10,313 nt of DNA, taken from NCBI GenBank assembly GCA_937890045.1, contig CALBXV010000274.1, positions 1-10,313 on the forward strand. The letters run 5' to 3'. Positions 1 to 7,118 of the stretch are shown piece after piece (position 1 is the stretch's first letter; the number at the start of each line of letters is the position of its first letter). Both the position numbers and the translations under genes were made by a program. The notes beneath the pieces are model-generated. The model was not told where the DNA came from, made no database searches, and saw only the letters and a program-made list of their open reading frames with translations. The DNA comes from an uncultured archaeon. Its GTDB lineage: Archaea; Thermoproteota; Nitrososphaeria; Nitrososphaerales; CALBXV01.

Positions 1-70
1 ACAAGGGTGAAACTATATTCGTTCTAAATTTGTCTTGTTCTACTGCTATATTTATATGTAAATTCATAGC

Positions 71-553
71 ATGAGTAAAGTGTATATTGGTATAGATAAT
101 GGAGTAACTGGCTCAATTGGAATTATTGATACTAGTAGTTATACTCTTATTCAGACTCCAGTTAAAAAGGAACTAAGTTATACCAAAAAGAAACAAAACA
201 TCACAAGAATTGATGTTGAAGAATTCACAAAAATTCTTAAGGCCTATAAGGATAAGAACTGTATGGTTCTGTTAGAGAGACCAATGGTTAATCCTGGTAG
301 ATTTAAGGCAACTGTTTCTGCTCTTCGTTCCCTTGAAGCAACTATTATAGTACTAGAAATGTTATGCCTTTCTTATGACTATATAGACTCTAAAGAATGG
401 CAAAAGAGACTTTTTCCCGCAGGTATCAAAGGTACAGCGGCGTTAAAGAAGGCCTCATTAAGTAAGGGAAAACAATTATTCCCCAAAGCAAAATGTCAAA
501 ATGATTGTGATGGGCTATTAATAGCTTATTATGCTCAATTAACTAATAGATAG
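71..553 (+). CDS. RuvC-like Holliday junction resolvase / RNase H-fold nuclease
   Basis: 160-residue protein, close to the usual length of RuvC (about 170). The N-terminus has the beta-strand motif YIGIDNGVTGSIG with the first acidic residue at D9. A second acidic residue lies at the end of a hydrophobic strand (MVLLERP, E69), and a C-terminal acidic cluster D145-C-D147 is followed by GLLIAYYA, matching the last catalytic helix of RuvC-fold nucleases. In this family the acidic residues bind Mg ions and cut branched DNA; in phages such enzymes resolve recombination or replication intermediates before packaging. The ATG at 71 is needed to keep the first strand, although no clear SD site precedes it, so translation may be coupled to an upstream gene outside the window. 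The stop codon overlaps the SD of the next gene by one base. The fold call is firm; true Holliday-junction specificity is inferred. Confidence 0.85.
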   Translation: MSKVYIGIDNGVTGSIGIIDTSSYTLIQTPVKKELSYTKKKQNITRIDVEEFTKILKAYKDKNCMVLLERPMVNPGRFKATVSALRSLEATIIVLEMLCLSYDYIDSKEWQKRLFPAGIKGTAALKKASLSKGKQLFPKAKCQNDCDGLLIAYYAQLTNR

Positions 554-563
554 GAGATTATAC

Positions 564-893
564 ATGAAAGTAACCTATACAACCACAGATAAACGCATCA
601 GTGCGGATATCGATGGAAATTCACAGAAGGATATCTTCAAGGGTATTTCTAAGTTTCAGGAAATCTTTGATCATGAAAACTGTGGAGCGTGCGATTCTGC
701 TAATACATCGTATTCTGTCAGAACTATTGATGGAAATGATTATTATGAAAAGAAATGCTTAAAATGTGGAGCTGCGCTTTCCTATGGACAAATGAAAGAA
801 GGCGGTGGACTGTTCCCAAAACGAAAGAATAGTGATGGAAGTTGGGATACGCAGACCAAGGGCTGGCATAAATGGCAGCCTAATAACGGTTAA
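564..893 (+). CDS. Small zinc-ribbon phage protein, function unknown
   Basis: 109 residues. Two CxxC pairs (C40/C43 and C65/C68) separated by 21 residues form a likely zinc ribbon. The segment between them has a two-strand pattern ending in DYYEKKCLKC. The tail is glycine/tryptophan rich (GGLFPKRK, then GWHKW). I recall this arrangement (CxxC, a YYEkxCxxC strand, an FPKRK motif and a GWxKW end) from conserved hypothetical proteins of many phages, often near recombination or single-strand-binding genes, but I know of no established function. The start at 564 has a good GGAG site at 553-556, seven bases upstream, overlapping the stop of the RuvC-like gene. Nucleic-acid binding is a reasonable inference from the fold and neighbours, not something the sequence proves. 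Confidence 0.8.
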   Translation: MKVTYTTTDKRISADIDGNSQKDIFKGISKFQEIFDHENCGACDSANTSYSVRTIDGNDYYEKKCLKCGAALSYGQMKEGGGLFPKRKNSDGSWDTQTKGWHKWQPNNG

Positions 894-911
894 TTACGTT
901 TGGTTAAGGCA

Positions 912-934
912 GGTGTGGGGCAACGCCCCACACC
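912..934 (+). terminator. GC-rich intergenic stem-loop (terminator-like or mRNA-processing hairpin)
   Basis: A perfect 10-bp inverted repeat, GGTGTGGGGC (912-921) and GCCCCACACC (925-934), with a three-base AAC loop, lies in the 58-base gap between two small genes. It stands out sharply from the AT-rich surroundings. The sequence after it is ATTAAATAGG, so there is no U-run as in a classical intrinsic terminator on either strand. It could be an attenuator, an RNase-processing or 3'-end-protecting hairpin, or a terminator of unusual form. Downstream translation starts only 17 bases after the stem. Confidence 0.5.
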
Positions 935-951
935 ATTAAATAGGAAAAAGA

Positions 952-1287
952 ATGAAGAAATATAATGAATTATTTACAAAGAATACCAATAGAAGAGGAG
1001 AGACTTCAAAACTTCTCGATCAGATTGGACAGGCAGTTACCACAGATTTGGAAGAGGTCTTAGTCTTGGCTATGACTTCCCCTAAAGACTCTGTTTTAAA
1101 ACTTTCTGAAATAAATAAGGAATTTCATAAATTATTTATGAAGGTACGCTGGGCGGACGGCTTTAAAGATAAACCTGAAGTAAGATTCGAATTAGTAGAT
1201 ATTCAAAAGAGTATTGATGATATGCGATATGATTTAAAGACTGTAGCTACAATATATATGAATGAAAATAAAACTAATGGGAGCTAA
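952..1287 (+). CDS. Hypothetical protein, small and mainly helical
   Basis: 111 residues with no domain I recognise. It is rich in charged residues and predicted helix (DLEEVLVLA, then a C-terminal stretch VDIQKSIDDMRYDLKTV that has heptad-like spacing). It has no cysteines, no signal peptide and no membrane segment. The ATG at 952 has an AGGA site at 942-945, six bases upstream, just after the GC-rich hairpin. Its 3' end overlaps or abuts the DNA polymerase gene, and the bases encoding its last residues (GGGAG at 1279-1283) can serve as SD for the polymerase, so the two are probably translationally coupled. Position suggests an accessory role in replication; this is inference only. Confidence 0.7.
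   Translation: MKKYNELFTKNTNRRGETSKLLDQIGQAVTTDLEEVLVLAMTSPKDSVLKLSEINKEFHKLFMKVRWADGFKDKPEVRFELVDIQKSIDDMRYDLKTVATIYMNENKTNGS
1279..1283 (+). promoter_or_regulatory. SD site (GGGAG) favouring a GTG start for the polymerase
   Basis: GGGAG sits five bases before GTG 1289, the same spacing as at the exonuclease and DUF445 genes. The in-frame ATGs at 1262 and 1277 have no SD-like sequence at a suitable distance. The site is inside the last codons of the previous gene, whose TAA (1285-1287) ends one base before the GTG. Confidence 0.45.
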
Positions 1288-1288
1288 T

Positions 1289-4117
1289 GTGCTTGATGTT
1301 GATTCTTTACAGGTCAAGGATAGGGCAAAATTATTAAAGGCTCAATCTTATCTTAAAACAAAGGAGTGTTCTTTATGTCACTATGCTCCAGATTTAAGAA
1401 AGGAGTTTCTTTTTCCTGTAGCATCTAATGGAACTGGTAAATTATTAGTAGTGGGTACACAGGCATTTGTAGAAGAACACAAAAATACTATAGCATGTTC
1501 CGGACCATTTAGAACCATATTCAATAATTACTTATCTAAATATACTGGGCTTCTCGAAACAGACTGTACTTTTACTTATGCAGTAAAATGTACTAGTACT
1601 GATAAAAATAATATAATTAAGGCTAAGGTAGCAGAATACAAAGCGTGCTCTCGCTATCTTCTTCAGGAAATAAAGCAGATAGATCCTATTATTATTCTAT
1701 TTCTTGGTAAGGATTCCGCAAAAAGTTTAATAGATAATAAAACTAGAAATAGTGTTCCTGTTGGAACTCCTTTTAAAAGCAGAATTCTAGGTAGAGAGAG
1801 ATGGTGTTACTTTATGACTAATCCTATTGTCACTAAAACAACTACCGCAGCTGTTCCTACAGTGGAGGCCCACTTTAGGGGTTTATATAATTTCTTCGAT
1901 AAGAATACAAATATATATGATACTATTCCAAGGCCCCTTATAGAGCATAATGAAGTAGAGACTGATAGACACTATACTCTAGTGGATAGCATTGAAAAAT
2001 TAATCGAGATGGAAAAAGACTTAAATCAGTATACCTATATTGGAATGGATACAGAGACTACTGGATTAGAGGTATGGAAAGATGACTTTAAAGTAGTTGG
2101 AATATCGCTGGCAGGAACACAAAATAAGGGATATTATATTCCTATATATCATAGTGTTTCTAATGTAACTCAACTTGATTGGGACTCTATAGTTAAGCCT
2201 GTTATTAAAAGAATAGTAGAAGATCCAAGTAAACAGACCATCTGGCATAATTTATACTATGATTATGCTGCGTTAAAAAGAATGGGATTGAATATATTTA
2301 AGCTAGATGCTACTAATAATATATGGACCCATGATTCTATGATTATGACCTATTTACATAATGAGAATTCTAGGATTGGTTTAAAAGACCAAATGTATAT
2401 TCATTTTAATGTAGTACCTAAGAAATTTAAAGGGGTCTTAGAGTCTTCTGATGTAAATACCTTTACTGATGTAAATCCTGCTAATGCTTTAGAGTATGCT
2501 GTGGACGATGCTATTAATGCTTTAACATTATTTAATAAGACTAGTAAATTAGTAAAAGAAGAAAGTAATAATTTTACAGATGGAAAACTTATGAATAGGA
2601 TATATCCCATAGAATTAGAGGTTGTTAAGGTCTTAGCGGATGCTCATCTTAAGGGGATCCGCTTGGATATAGATTATTTAAACAAACTCAGACAAGCGGT
2701 CGAGATTGATTTAAATGAGACCAAAAATGCTGTCTATTCTATTTCAACTGCTGTTATGAACTTGAGTTCTAACCCTAGAATAGTAGAGTTTATTAGTTCT
2801 TTGTTTGAAGATTATTTCTTAGATCGTTTTAATAAAAAGTTTGGCAAAATGAGTGCTCAAGAGAAAGTTCTAAAAGTTATGGTAATGGGCTATTCAAAGA
2901 TGTGGAATCTAGCAAAGGATAGTATTATCAATACAGATACACTAAAGCCTTATAAGAGCCCAGGAAAGTGGGACCCCTCTAAGTTAGAGTCATATGTTAA
3001 TTTAATCATAAGATATCGACATCTGTTAAAGATGAAATCAACATATATCGATGCCATAGATGAATTAAAGCATCAGGTTGGATCTGATTGGTTAATACAT
3101 GCTAATATAAAGAGTATTGGGACTACTTCTGGAAGGATGAGCTCAAACAAGCCAAATCTACAGAATATCCCAAGAGCAGTTCCAGCAGTGCCAACTAAAT
3201 GTTCTGCTTGTTCTATGATATTTAAGGATGACACTGGTATTCTAGAGGATACTCATACAGTAGATATTACTAGAAGTAGATATACTTGCAAAAGATGTGA
3301 ACATGTTAATAAAACATATATTTATGATCTTAGAAGATTATATATTCCCAGAAATGGTATGAAATTTATTGCAGCAGACTATAGAAATATGGAACTATAT
3401 TTAGCGGCAGCAGTTTCAGGTTGTCAGGAACTATATGATGTGTTCCTAAAACGAGAAAAGGATCCAGATGATCCTAATGGGGACATGCATGCTGTTACTG
3501 CCTCAGCAATACTTGGAACCACTCCTGATAAGTGGAAGAAGTTAATGGATTCTAGAATAGAAACAAATAAAAAACAAGCTAAAGAAGCTAGAACTATTGC
3601 GAAGACAGTTAACTTTCTAACTCTATACGGTGGAAGTCCTGCTGGGTTACAAGAAACCTTTAAAGGAATGGGCATTGACAAAACTAAGGAGGAGTGTACT
3701 GGTTATATTGACGCATTCTTTAATACCTTTCCTGCCGTAAAAAGGTGGTTTGATGATCAAAAATATAATATACAAAACTATGGACATTTGATTAATGCCT
3801 ATGGTAGAATAAGACATATTTTAAAGGAAGGTGGCGAAGTTCTAAGCGCTATTAATATGTTAATACAGGGCCTGGGGGCCCAAATTATTAAGGAAAGTCT
3901 AGTAGATGCAGACCATAAATGGAAAGATAAGAATTGGTACCCACTACTTACAATACATGATGAGAATATTATAGAGGTTCCAGTAAGCGATATTAGCGCT
4001 GCAGAGAAGTCTATAGTAGAGATCATGGAAGTATCAGTTGACGATAGCTTAAAGGTAGATCTTAGAGTAGATGTCTCCGCAGGAGTCTCATCTCTTTCTA
4101 AGGCAGAAATGAATTAG
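1289..4117 (+). CDS. polA: Family A DNA polymerase with N-terminal uracil-DNA-glycosylase-like domain and 3'-5' exonuclease
   Basis: Replicative phage polymerase of 942 residues from GTG 1289 (951 from ATG 1262; residues here use the GTG). Residues ~25-190 resemble family 4 UDG: CSLC (C27, C30) and C101/C120 match its Fe-S ligands, but the usual GEAPG motif reads GTQAF (56-60), the TNxVKC motif has Tyr97, and the catalytic HP reads NP (178-179), so glycosylase activity is doubtful. The DEDDy proofreading domain follows: Exo I D254/E256, Exo II N321/D325, Exo III Y403/D407. The polymerase part has TSGRMSS, QNIPR (625-629), motif A D697 and E702, motif B R768-K772-F776-Y780-G and motif C HDE (890-892). 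A likely zinc ribbon (C638, C641, C667, C670) is inserted between QNIPR and motif A. There is no 5'-nuclease domain. The UDG-polymerase fusion is, as I recall, also found in SPO1-type phages. Confidence 0.95.
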   Translation: MLDVDSLQVKDRAKLLKAQSYLKTKECSLCHYAPDLRKEFLFPVASNGTGKLLVVGTQAFVEEHKNTIACSGPFRTIFNNYLSKYTGLLETDCTFTYAVKCTSTDKNNIIKAKVAEYKACSRYLLQEIKQIDPIIILFLGKDSAKSLIDNKTRNSVPVGTPFKSRILGRERWCYFMTNPIVTKTTTAAVPTVEAHFRGLYNFFDKNTNIYDTIPRPLIEHNEVETDRHYTLVDSIEKLIEMEKDLNQYTYIGMDTETTGLEVWKDDFKVVGISLAGTQNKGYYIPIYHSVSNVTQLDWDSIVKPVIKRIVEDPSKQTIWHNLYYDYAALKRMGLNIFKLDATNNIWTHDSMIMTYLHNENSRIGLKDQMYIHFNVVPKKFKGVLESSDVNTFTDVNPANALEYAVDDAINALTLFNKTSKLVKEESNNFTDGKLMNRIYPIELEVVKVLADAHLKGIRLDIDYLNKLRQAVEIDLNETKNAVYSISTAVMNLSSNPRIVEFISSLFEDYFLDRFNKKFGKMSAQEKVLKVMVMGYSKMWNLAKDSIINTDTLKPYKSPGKWDPSKLESYVNLIIRYRHLLKMKSTYIDAIDELKHQVGSDWLIHANIKSIGTTSGRMSSNKPNLQNIPRAVPAVPTKCSACSMIFKDDTGILEDTHTVDITRSRYTCKRCEHVNKTYIYDLRRLYIPRNGMKFIAADYRNMELYLAAAVSGCQELYDVFLKREKDPDDPNGDMHAVTASAILGTTPDKWKKLMDSRIETNKKQAKEARTIAKTVNFLTLYGGSPAGLQETFKGMGIDKTKEECTGYIDAFFNTFPAVKRWFDDQKYNIQNYGHLINAYGRIRHILKEGGEVLSAINMLIQGLGAQIIKESLVDADHKWKDKNWYPLLTIHDENIIEVPVSDISAAEKSIVEIMEVSVDDSLKVDLRVDVSAGVSSLSKAEMN

Positions 4118-4159
4118 ACTTGCATGACAAGCTTAATATATTTATGGAGAAAAAGATGA

Positions 4160-4942
4160 ATGAGAGTATCAAATTTATCTCGAGAAGGAATCGAGAGATT
4201 AGATCGATATGTAAAACAAGTATCTAAGGGTAATAGTCATATCTCTGCAGAGTATGAAAAGAAACTTATACGTAAGTATAGAGCTTCAAGTGGAGTCACA
4301 AAGGAGCAGATACTTACGGAGTTAATTTCATATAATATTACTATTTTAGCAGAGATTGCTATCCAAGTGCTTAATTCTATGAAAGGCGGAGACAGAATTG
4401 ATCCGTTAGATCTTATGCAACTGGGTATTATTACTTTTATGAAAAAGCTGGGAACTTGGGATGAAACCAAGAAGGCAAAGATGATAACTTATTATTATCG
4501 GGATGTTAAAACACAAATGCAACGTTTTATTATGAACAATGCATTTCAGGTTAGACAAGGCTCAGTGTTTTTACAGCACCTAGCTTATTCAATATCTAAA
4601 GTAACTCAAAGATGGCTAGTCGATTATGAAAGAGAGCCTACTGTAACAGAACTCTCGGTGGAACTCGGAATCGCAGAATCTACTATTAAGTATTGTATGC
4701 AGATTACTTCGATTCAAACCTTAAAAATAGAGGATAACTGGGTGATGTATAAATCAACTTTGGATGATACTCATTACAGTTTACCCCCACTCTATACTAT
4801 AGCATCGTTGCTTATTAATAAGGTAATAGATGGAAAATCAGAGACGGTACTTTATGAATTAATGGACTTTCTTGAAAAAAAGCAGGCGTTATCTAGTAAT
4901 ACATTACAAGCGTTACGAGGTGCCTATATTGGCGAACAGTAG
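4160..4942 (+). CDS. Sigma-70-family-like RNA polymerase sigma factor, no recognisable region 4
   Basis: 260 residues. Residues ~82-128 match sigma region 2: DPLDLMQLGIITFMKKL resembles the core-binding helix DLIQEGxxGLxxA, followed by WDETKKAKMITYYYRDVKTQM, which resembles the segment that reads the -10 element. Residues ~146-182 match region 3, with EREPTVTELSVELGIAEST resembling the LGREPTxEELA..LG helix-turn-helix. The last ~75 residues show no clear region 4 helix-turn-helix, so binding to a -35 element would need another protein or be dispensed with. Phage sigma factors of this size (for example SPO1 gp28, about 220 residues) switch host RNA polymerase to middle or late phage promoters. 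The start at 4160 has GGAG at 4146-4149, ten bases upstream; an overlapping ATG at 4156 is in a frame that soon stops. A placement between polymerase and primase is unusual. Confidence 0.78.
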   Translation: MRVSNLSREGIERLDRYVKQVSKGNSHISAEYEKKLIRKYRASSGVTKEQILTELISYNITILAEIAIQVLNSMKGGDRIDPLDLMQLGIITFMKKLGTWDETKKAKMITYYYRDVKTQMQRFIMNNAFQVRQGSVFLQHLAYSISKVTQRWLVDYEREPTVTELSVELGIAESTIKYCMQITSIQTLKIEDNWVMYKSTLDDTHYSLPPLYTIASLLINKVIDGKSETVLYELMDFLEKKQALSSNTLQALRGAYIGEQ

Positions 4943-5012
4943 TTTAGGGACGAATGGTCCTGAATCAAAAATTATATTATAAAAATTTCAGTTATGGAGT
5001 AAGAAATATTAT

Positions 5013-6338
5013 ATGAATGAGCTATTAAACCCTTACTTAGAGAAGTTACCAGAATATTTGGGAAAGTATGGAATCAATTTAAAAATAAATACCTCCGGAA
5101 AATGTCCGATAAAGGAACATAAAAGTTATCAACCTTTTAGATTAGGAATAGGACGCGGTGGAGATCCTGTATGGCACTGCTTTGCTTGTGATATAGGTGG
5201 TAGTATTTTTGATCTAGCTGCTCAACTACATGGGTATCCAAGAGGAACTGAGCCTGGATTTTATGATGTAACAGTTAGACATTTATCAGATAGTCTAACA
5301 CTTCCTTTTCCAAATTTTAAGGTACAAAAAAGGACAGTTAAGGAACAGTATAAAATTGATTTATACAATGTTACTCGGGAAATATCAAACCATCTTTCAT
5401 ACTTACCTGTTAAGGAGTATGCTGAAAAGAGAGGATGGGATGCCAAAATATTAAAGGAATTTAATATTGGAGGAATTTCAGACTATAATAAGTTATTATC
5501 TTATTTAAGAACTAACTATTCTGATAAAGTTTTAACGGATGTTGGATTTCTTACTAAGAATCCAAACTTTAGATCTATATTCTTTGATGATAGAATCATA
5601 TTTACAATTCATGATCCTGTAGGAAGACCAGTTGGTTTTACCGCAAGAGCTATGGATTATGTGGGTGGAAATAATAGGAAGTATATTAATACTTCTAATT
5701 CTGTTATTTTTTCAAAACGAAATATATTATATAATATACATAGAGCTAGAGCAGCGTTAAATAAAGAAGATAGTAAGGTTCTATATATGGTAGAGGGTCA
5801 AGCAGATGTCATAACATTAGCTTCTAATGGAATTAGATCTGCTGTTGCTATATCTGGCACATCTTTTACTGATGAGCATGTAGCTCTAATAAAGGAGTTT
5901 AATCTTGTTGTAAGTTGTCTAGATGCTGACGACGGAGGCACAAAAGCTACTAGGAAACTATATAATAAGTATCATGCCTCTATTGGCAAAGATTTATATT
6001 TATTACAGTTGCCTTCTGGGAGTGATCCTGATGAATTTATTAAGAAAAATGGAATAGATGCCTTTCTTTCCCTGGATCCTATCCTTCCCATTGAGTGGGA
6101 AATATTAAATGAATATATGATTAGAGAAAAAATGTTAGCAAACTATTGGTTACCAAGATTAGCAGTAATGAATAGTTTTTATCATGAAAAAGTATTAAAA
6201 ACTATATCTGTTAAAACGGGTATGTGTATTAATAGTTTAAGAGACAGGTTAAATACACTAATCTTAGAAGAAACACAAAGATTAATTAGTACTGGTTTAT
6301 TAACCGGGTCTATTAATCTTTCAATTGAAAGGAGATAA
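5013..6338 (+). CDS. dnaG: DnaG-type DNA primase (CHC2 zinc finger and TOPRIM)
   Basis: 441 residues, shorter than bacterial DnaG (about 580-600). The zinc-binding domain has C31, H36, C56 and C59 (CPIKEH ... CFAC), so the first pair is C-x4-H rather than the common C-x2-H. The RNA polymerase domain includes DDRIIFTIHDPVGRPVGFTAR (~192-212), the usual R-x-x-F-P-I-x-D motif region. TOPRIM follows with E261 (VEGQADV), D304/D306 (LDADDGG) and a late acidic motif GSDPDEF (336-342). The final ~80 residues are helical and too short for a full DnaG helicase-binding domain, so helicase contact, if any, differs. It makes RNA primers for the phage polymerase encoded upstream. No DnaB-type helicase gene is in this window. 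The SD candidate GGAG (4996-4999) is 13 bases from the ATG, longer than ideal. The 3' end carries the SD of the exonuclease gene. Confidence 0.93.
   Translation: MNELLNPYLEKLPEYLGKYGINLKINTSGKCPIKEHKSYQPFRLGIGRGGDPVWHCFACDIGGSIFDLAAQLHGYPRGTEPGFYDVTVRHLSDSLTLPFPNFKVQKRTVKEQYKIDLYNVTREISNHLSYLPVKEYAEKRGWDAKILKEFNIGGISDYNKLLSYLRTNYSDKVLTDVGFLTKNPNFRSIFFDDRIIFTIHDPVGRPVGFTARAMDYVGGNNRKYINTSNSVIFSKRNILYNIHRARAALNKEDSKVLYMVEGQADVITLASNGIRSAVAISGTSFTDEHVALIKEFNLVVSCLDADDGGTKATRKLYNKYHASIGKDLYLLQLPSGSDPDEFIKKNGIDAFLSLDPILPIEWEILNEYMIREKMLANYWLPRLAVMNSFYHEKVLKTISVKTGMCINSLRDRLNTLILEETQRLISTGLLTGSINLSIERR
6331..6334 (+). promoter_or_regulatory. SD site fixing the exonuclease start at ATG 6340
   Basis: AAAGGAG ends five bases before ATG 6340. 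The reading frame is open to a TTG at 6325, but that TTG has no SD and lies inside the primase gene, so the ATG start is preferred and makes a 258-residue protein. Confidence 0.8.
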
Positions 6339-6339
6339 T

Positions 6340-7116
6340 ATGAATACTGAAAATTCTTTTGTTATTTTAGATATCGAAACTACTGGTTTAAAAATTCCTG
6401 ACGCACGTATTATTAAAGTTAATTTACTTAAGTATAATGATGATAAGACTAGTGAGAAAATGACTGAGTTTATAAATCCTGGAATTAATATTCCAGAAGA
6501 GATCACAGAACTTAATGGAATTAGTAATGATGATGTAGTCAGTATGCCTCATTTCGCTGCGTTAGCTGATAAATTTGAAAAGTTTATTGGCAATAGCCCG
6601 TTAGTAGGATATAATATAAAGTTTTTTGATCTTCCTATGCTTGTTCAAGAGTTTTATATTGCAGGAAAACAACTTGATATCTCTGCAGGTGTGATTGATT
6701 TAAGAGAAATATACATGGATAAAGAACCTAGAACATTAATAGGAGCTTATAAACATTATATGGAAAAATTATTTCAATATACACTGGAACCTAATAAGGT
6801 TGATAAGACTTTATCTGATAGAGAAATTATGTTAGAAATATTTAAGGCTCAAATGACAGTATATAAAAATATGTCAGATAGTTTATTAGAATTATCAGAT
6901 AGCTACAAAGATTCTACTATGTTAGATCTTGCTCGGAGATTTCGTAGAGATACTAATACGGATCAGATATATTTTAGCTTTGGAAAATTTAATAACAAAA
7001 CTATACAGTATGTTGAGGAAAATGATCCTAGTTATATAAGTTGGATTCTTGGATCCGCACTTTTTCCAGAGGATACGAAAGAAATACTCAGAAAATATTC
7101 TGACGTAAAGGAGTAA
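6340..7116 (+). CDS. DnaQ-fold 3'-5' exonuclease with ExoX-like C-terminal domain
   Basis: 258 residues. The N-terminal DEDD exonuclease domain has Exo I D11/E13 (ILDIETTGL), then INPGINIPEEITELNGIS, the typical DnaQ/PolC segment, and Exo II N92/D97 (YNIKFFD). In the Exo III region KVDKTLSDREIMLEIF aligns without gaps to the usual NAHRALDDA...ELF pattern, which puts Asp155 where DnaQ-type enzymes have the catalytic His and keeps the metal-binding Asp160. The C-terminal ~50 residues (SFGKFNNKTIQYVEENDPSYISWIL) match the small ExoX-like C-terminal module, FGKyKGKt...DPxYlxWil. Family members degrade single-stranded DNA or trim 3' ends in repair and replication. The gene starts one base after the primase stop and ends two bases before the DUF445 gene, inside whose SD its stop codon lies. 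Whether it is active with Asp for His is open. Confidence 0.9.
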   Translation: MNTENSFVILDIETTGLKIPDARIIKVNLLKYNDDKTSEKMTEFINPGINIPEEITELNGISNDDVVSMPHFAALADKFEKFIGNSPLVGYNIKFFDLPMLVQEFYIAGKQLDISAGVIDLREIYMDKEPRTLIGAYKHYMEKLFQYTLEPNKVDKTLSDREIMLEIFKAQMTVYKNMSDSLLELSDSYKDSTMLDLARRFRRDTNTDQIYFSFGKFNNKTIQYVEENDPSYISWILGSALFPEDTKEILRKYSDVKE

Positions 7117-7118
7117 TT

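Noticed and set aside
30..58. Promoter TTGTCT-17-TATATG before the RuvC-like gene
   Set aside because: Both hexamers match the consensus at only four of six positions, and such matches are common in AT-rich DNA.
1..74. 3' end of an upstream gene overlapping the RuvC-like start
   Set aside because: Frame 3 is open from 3 to a TGA at 72-74 (ATGA overlap), and frame 1 is open to a TAA at 25-27. Both fragments are too short to recognise and cannot be told apart, so neither is called.
4137..4145. Shared TATATTTAT at a similar distance before the starts at 71 (47-55) and 4160, possible phage promoter element
   Set aside because: The same 9-mer also occurs inside the polymerase gene (3317-3325), so it is not distinguishable from AT-rich background in one window.
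4943..5012. Terminator or promoter in the gap before the primase
   Set aside because: The GGAC/GTCC stem is only 4-5 bp with no U-tract, and TATAAA at 4978 has no acceptable -35.
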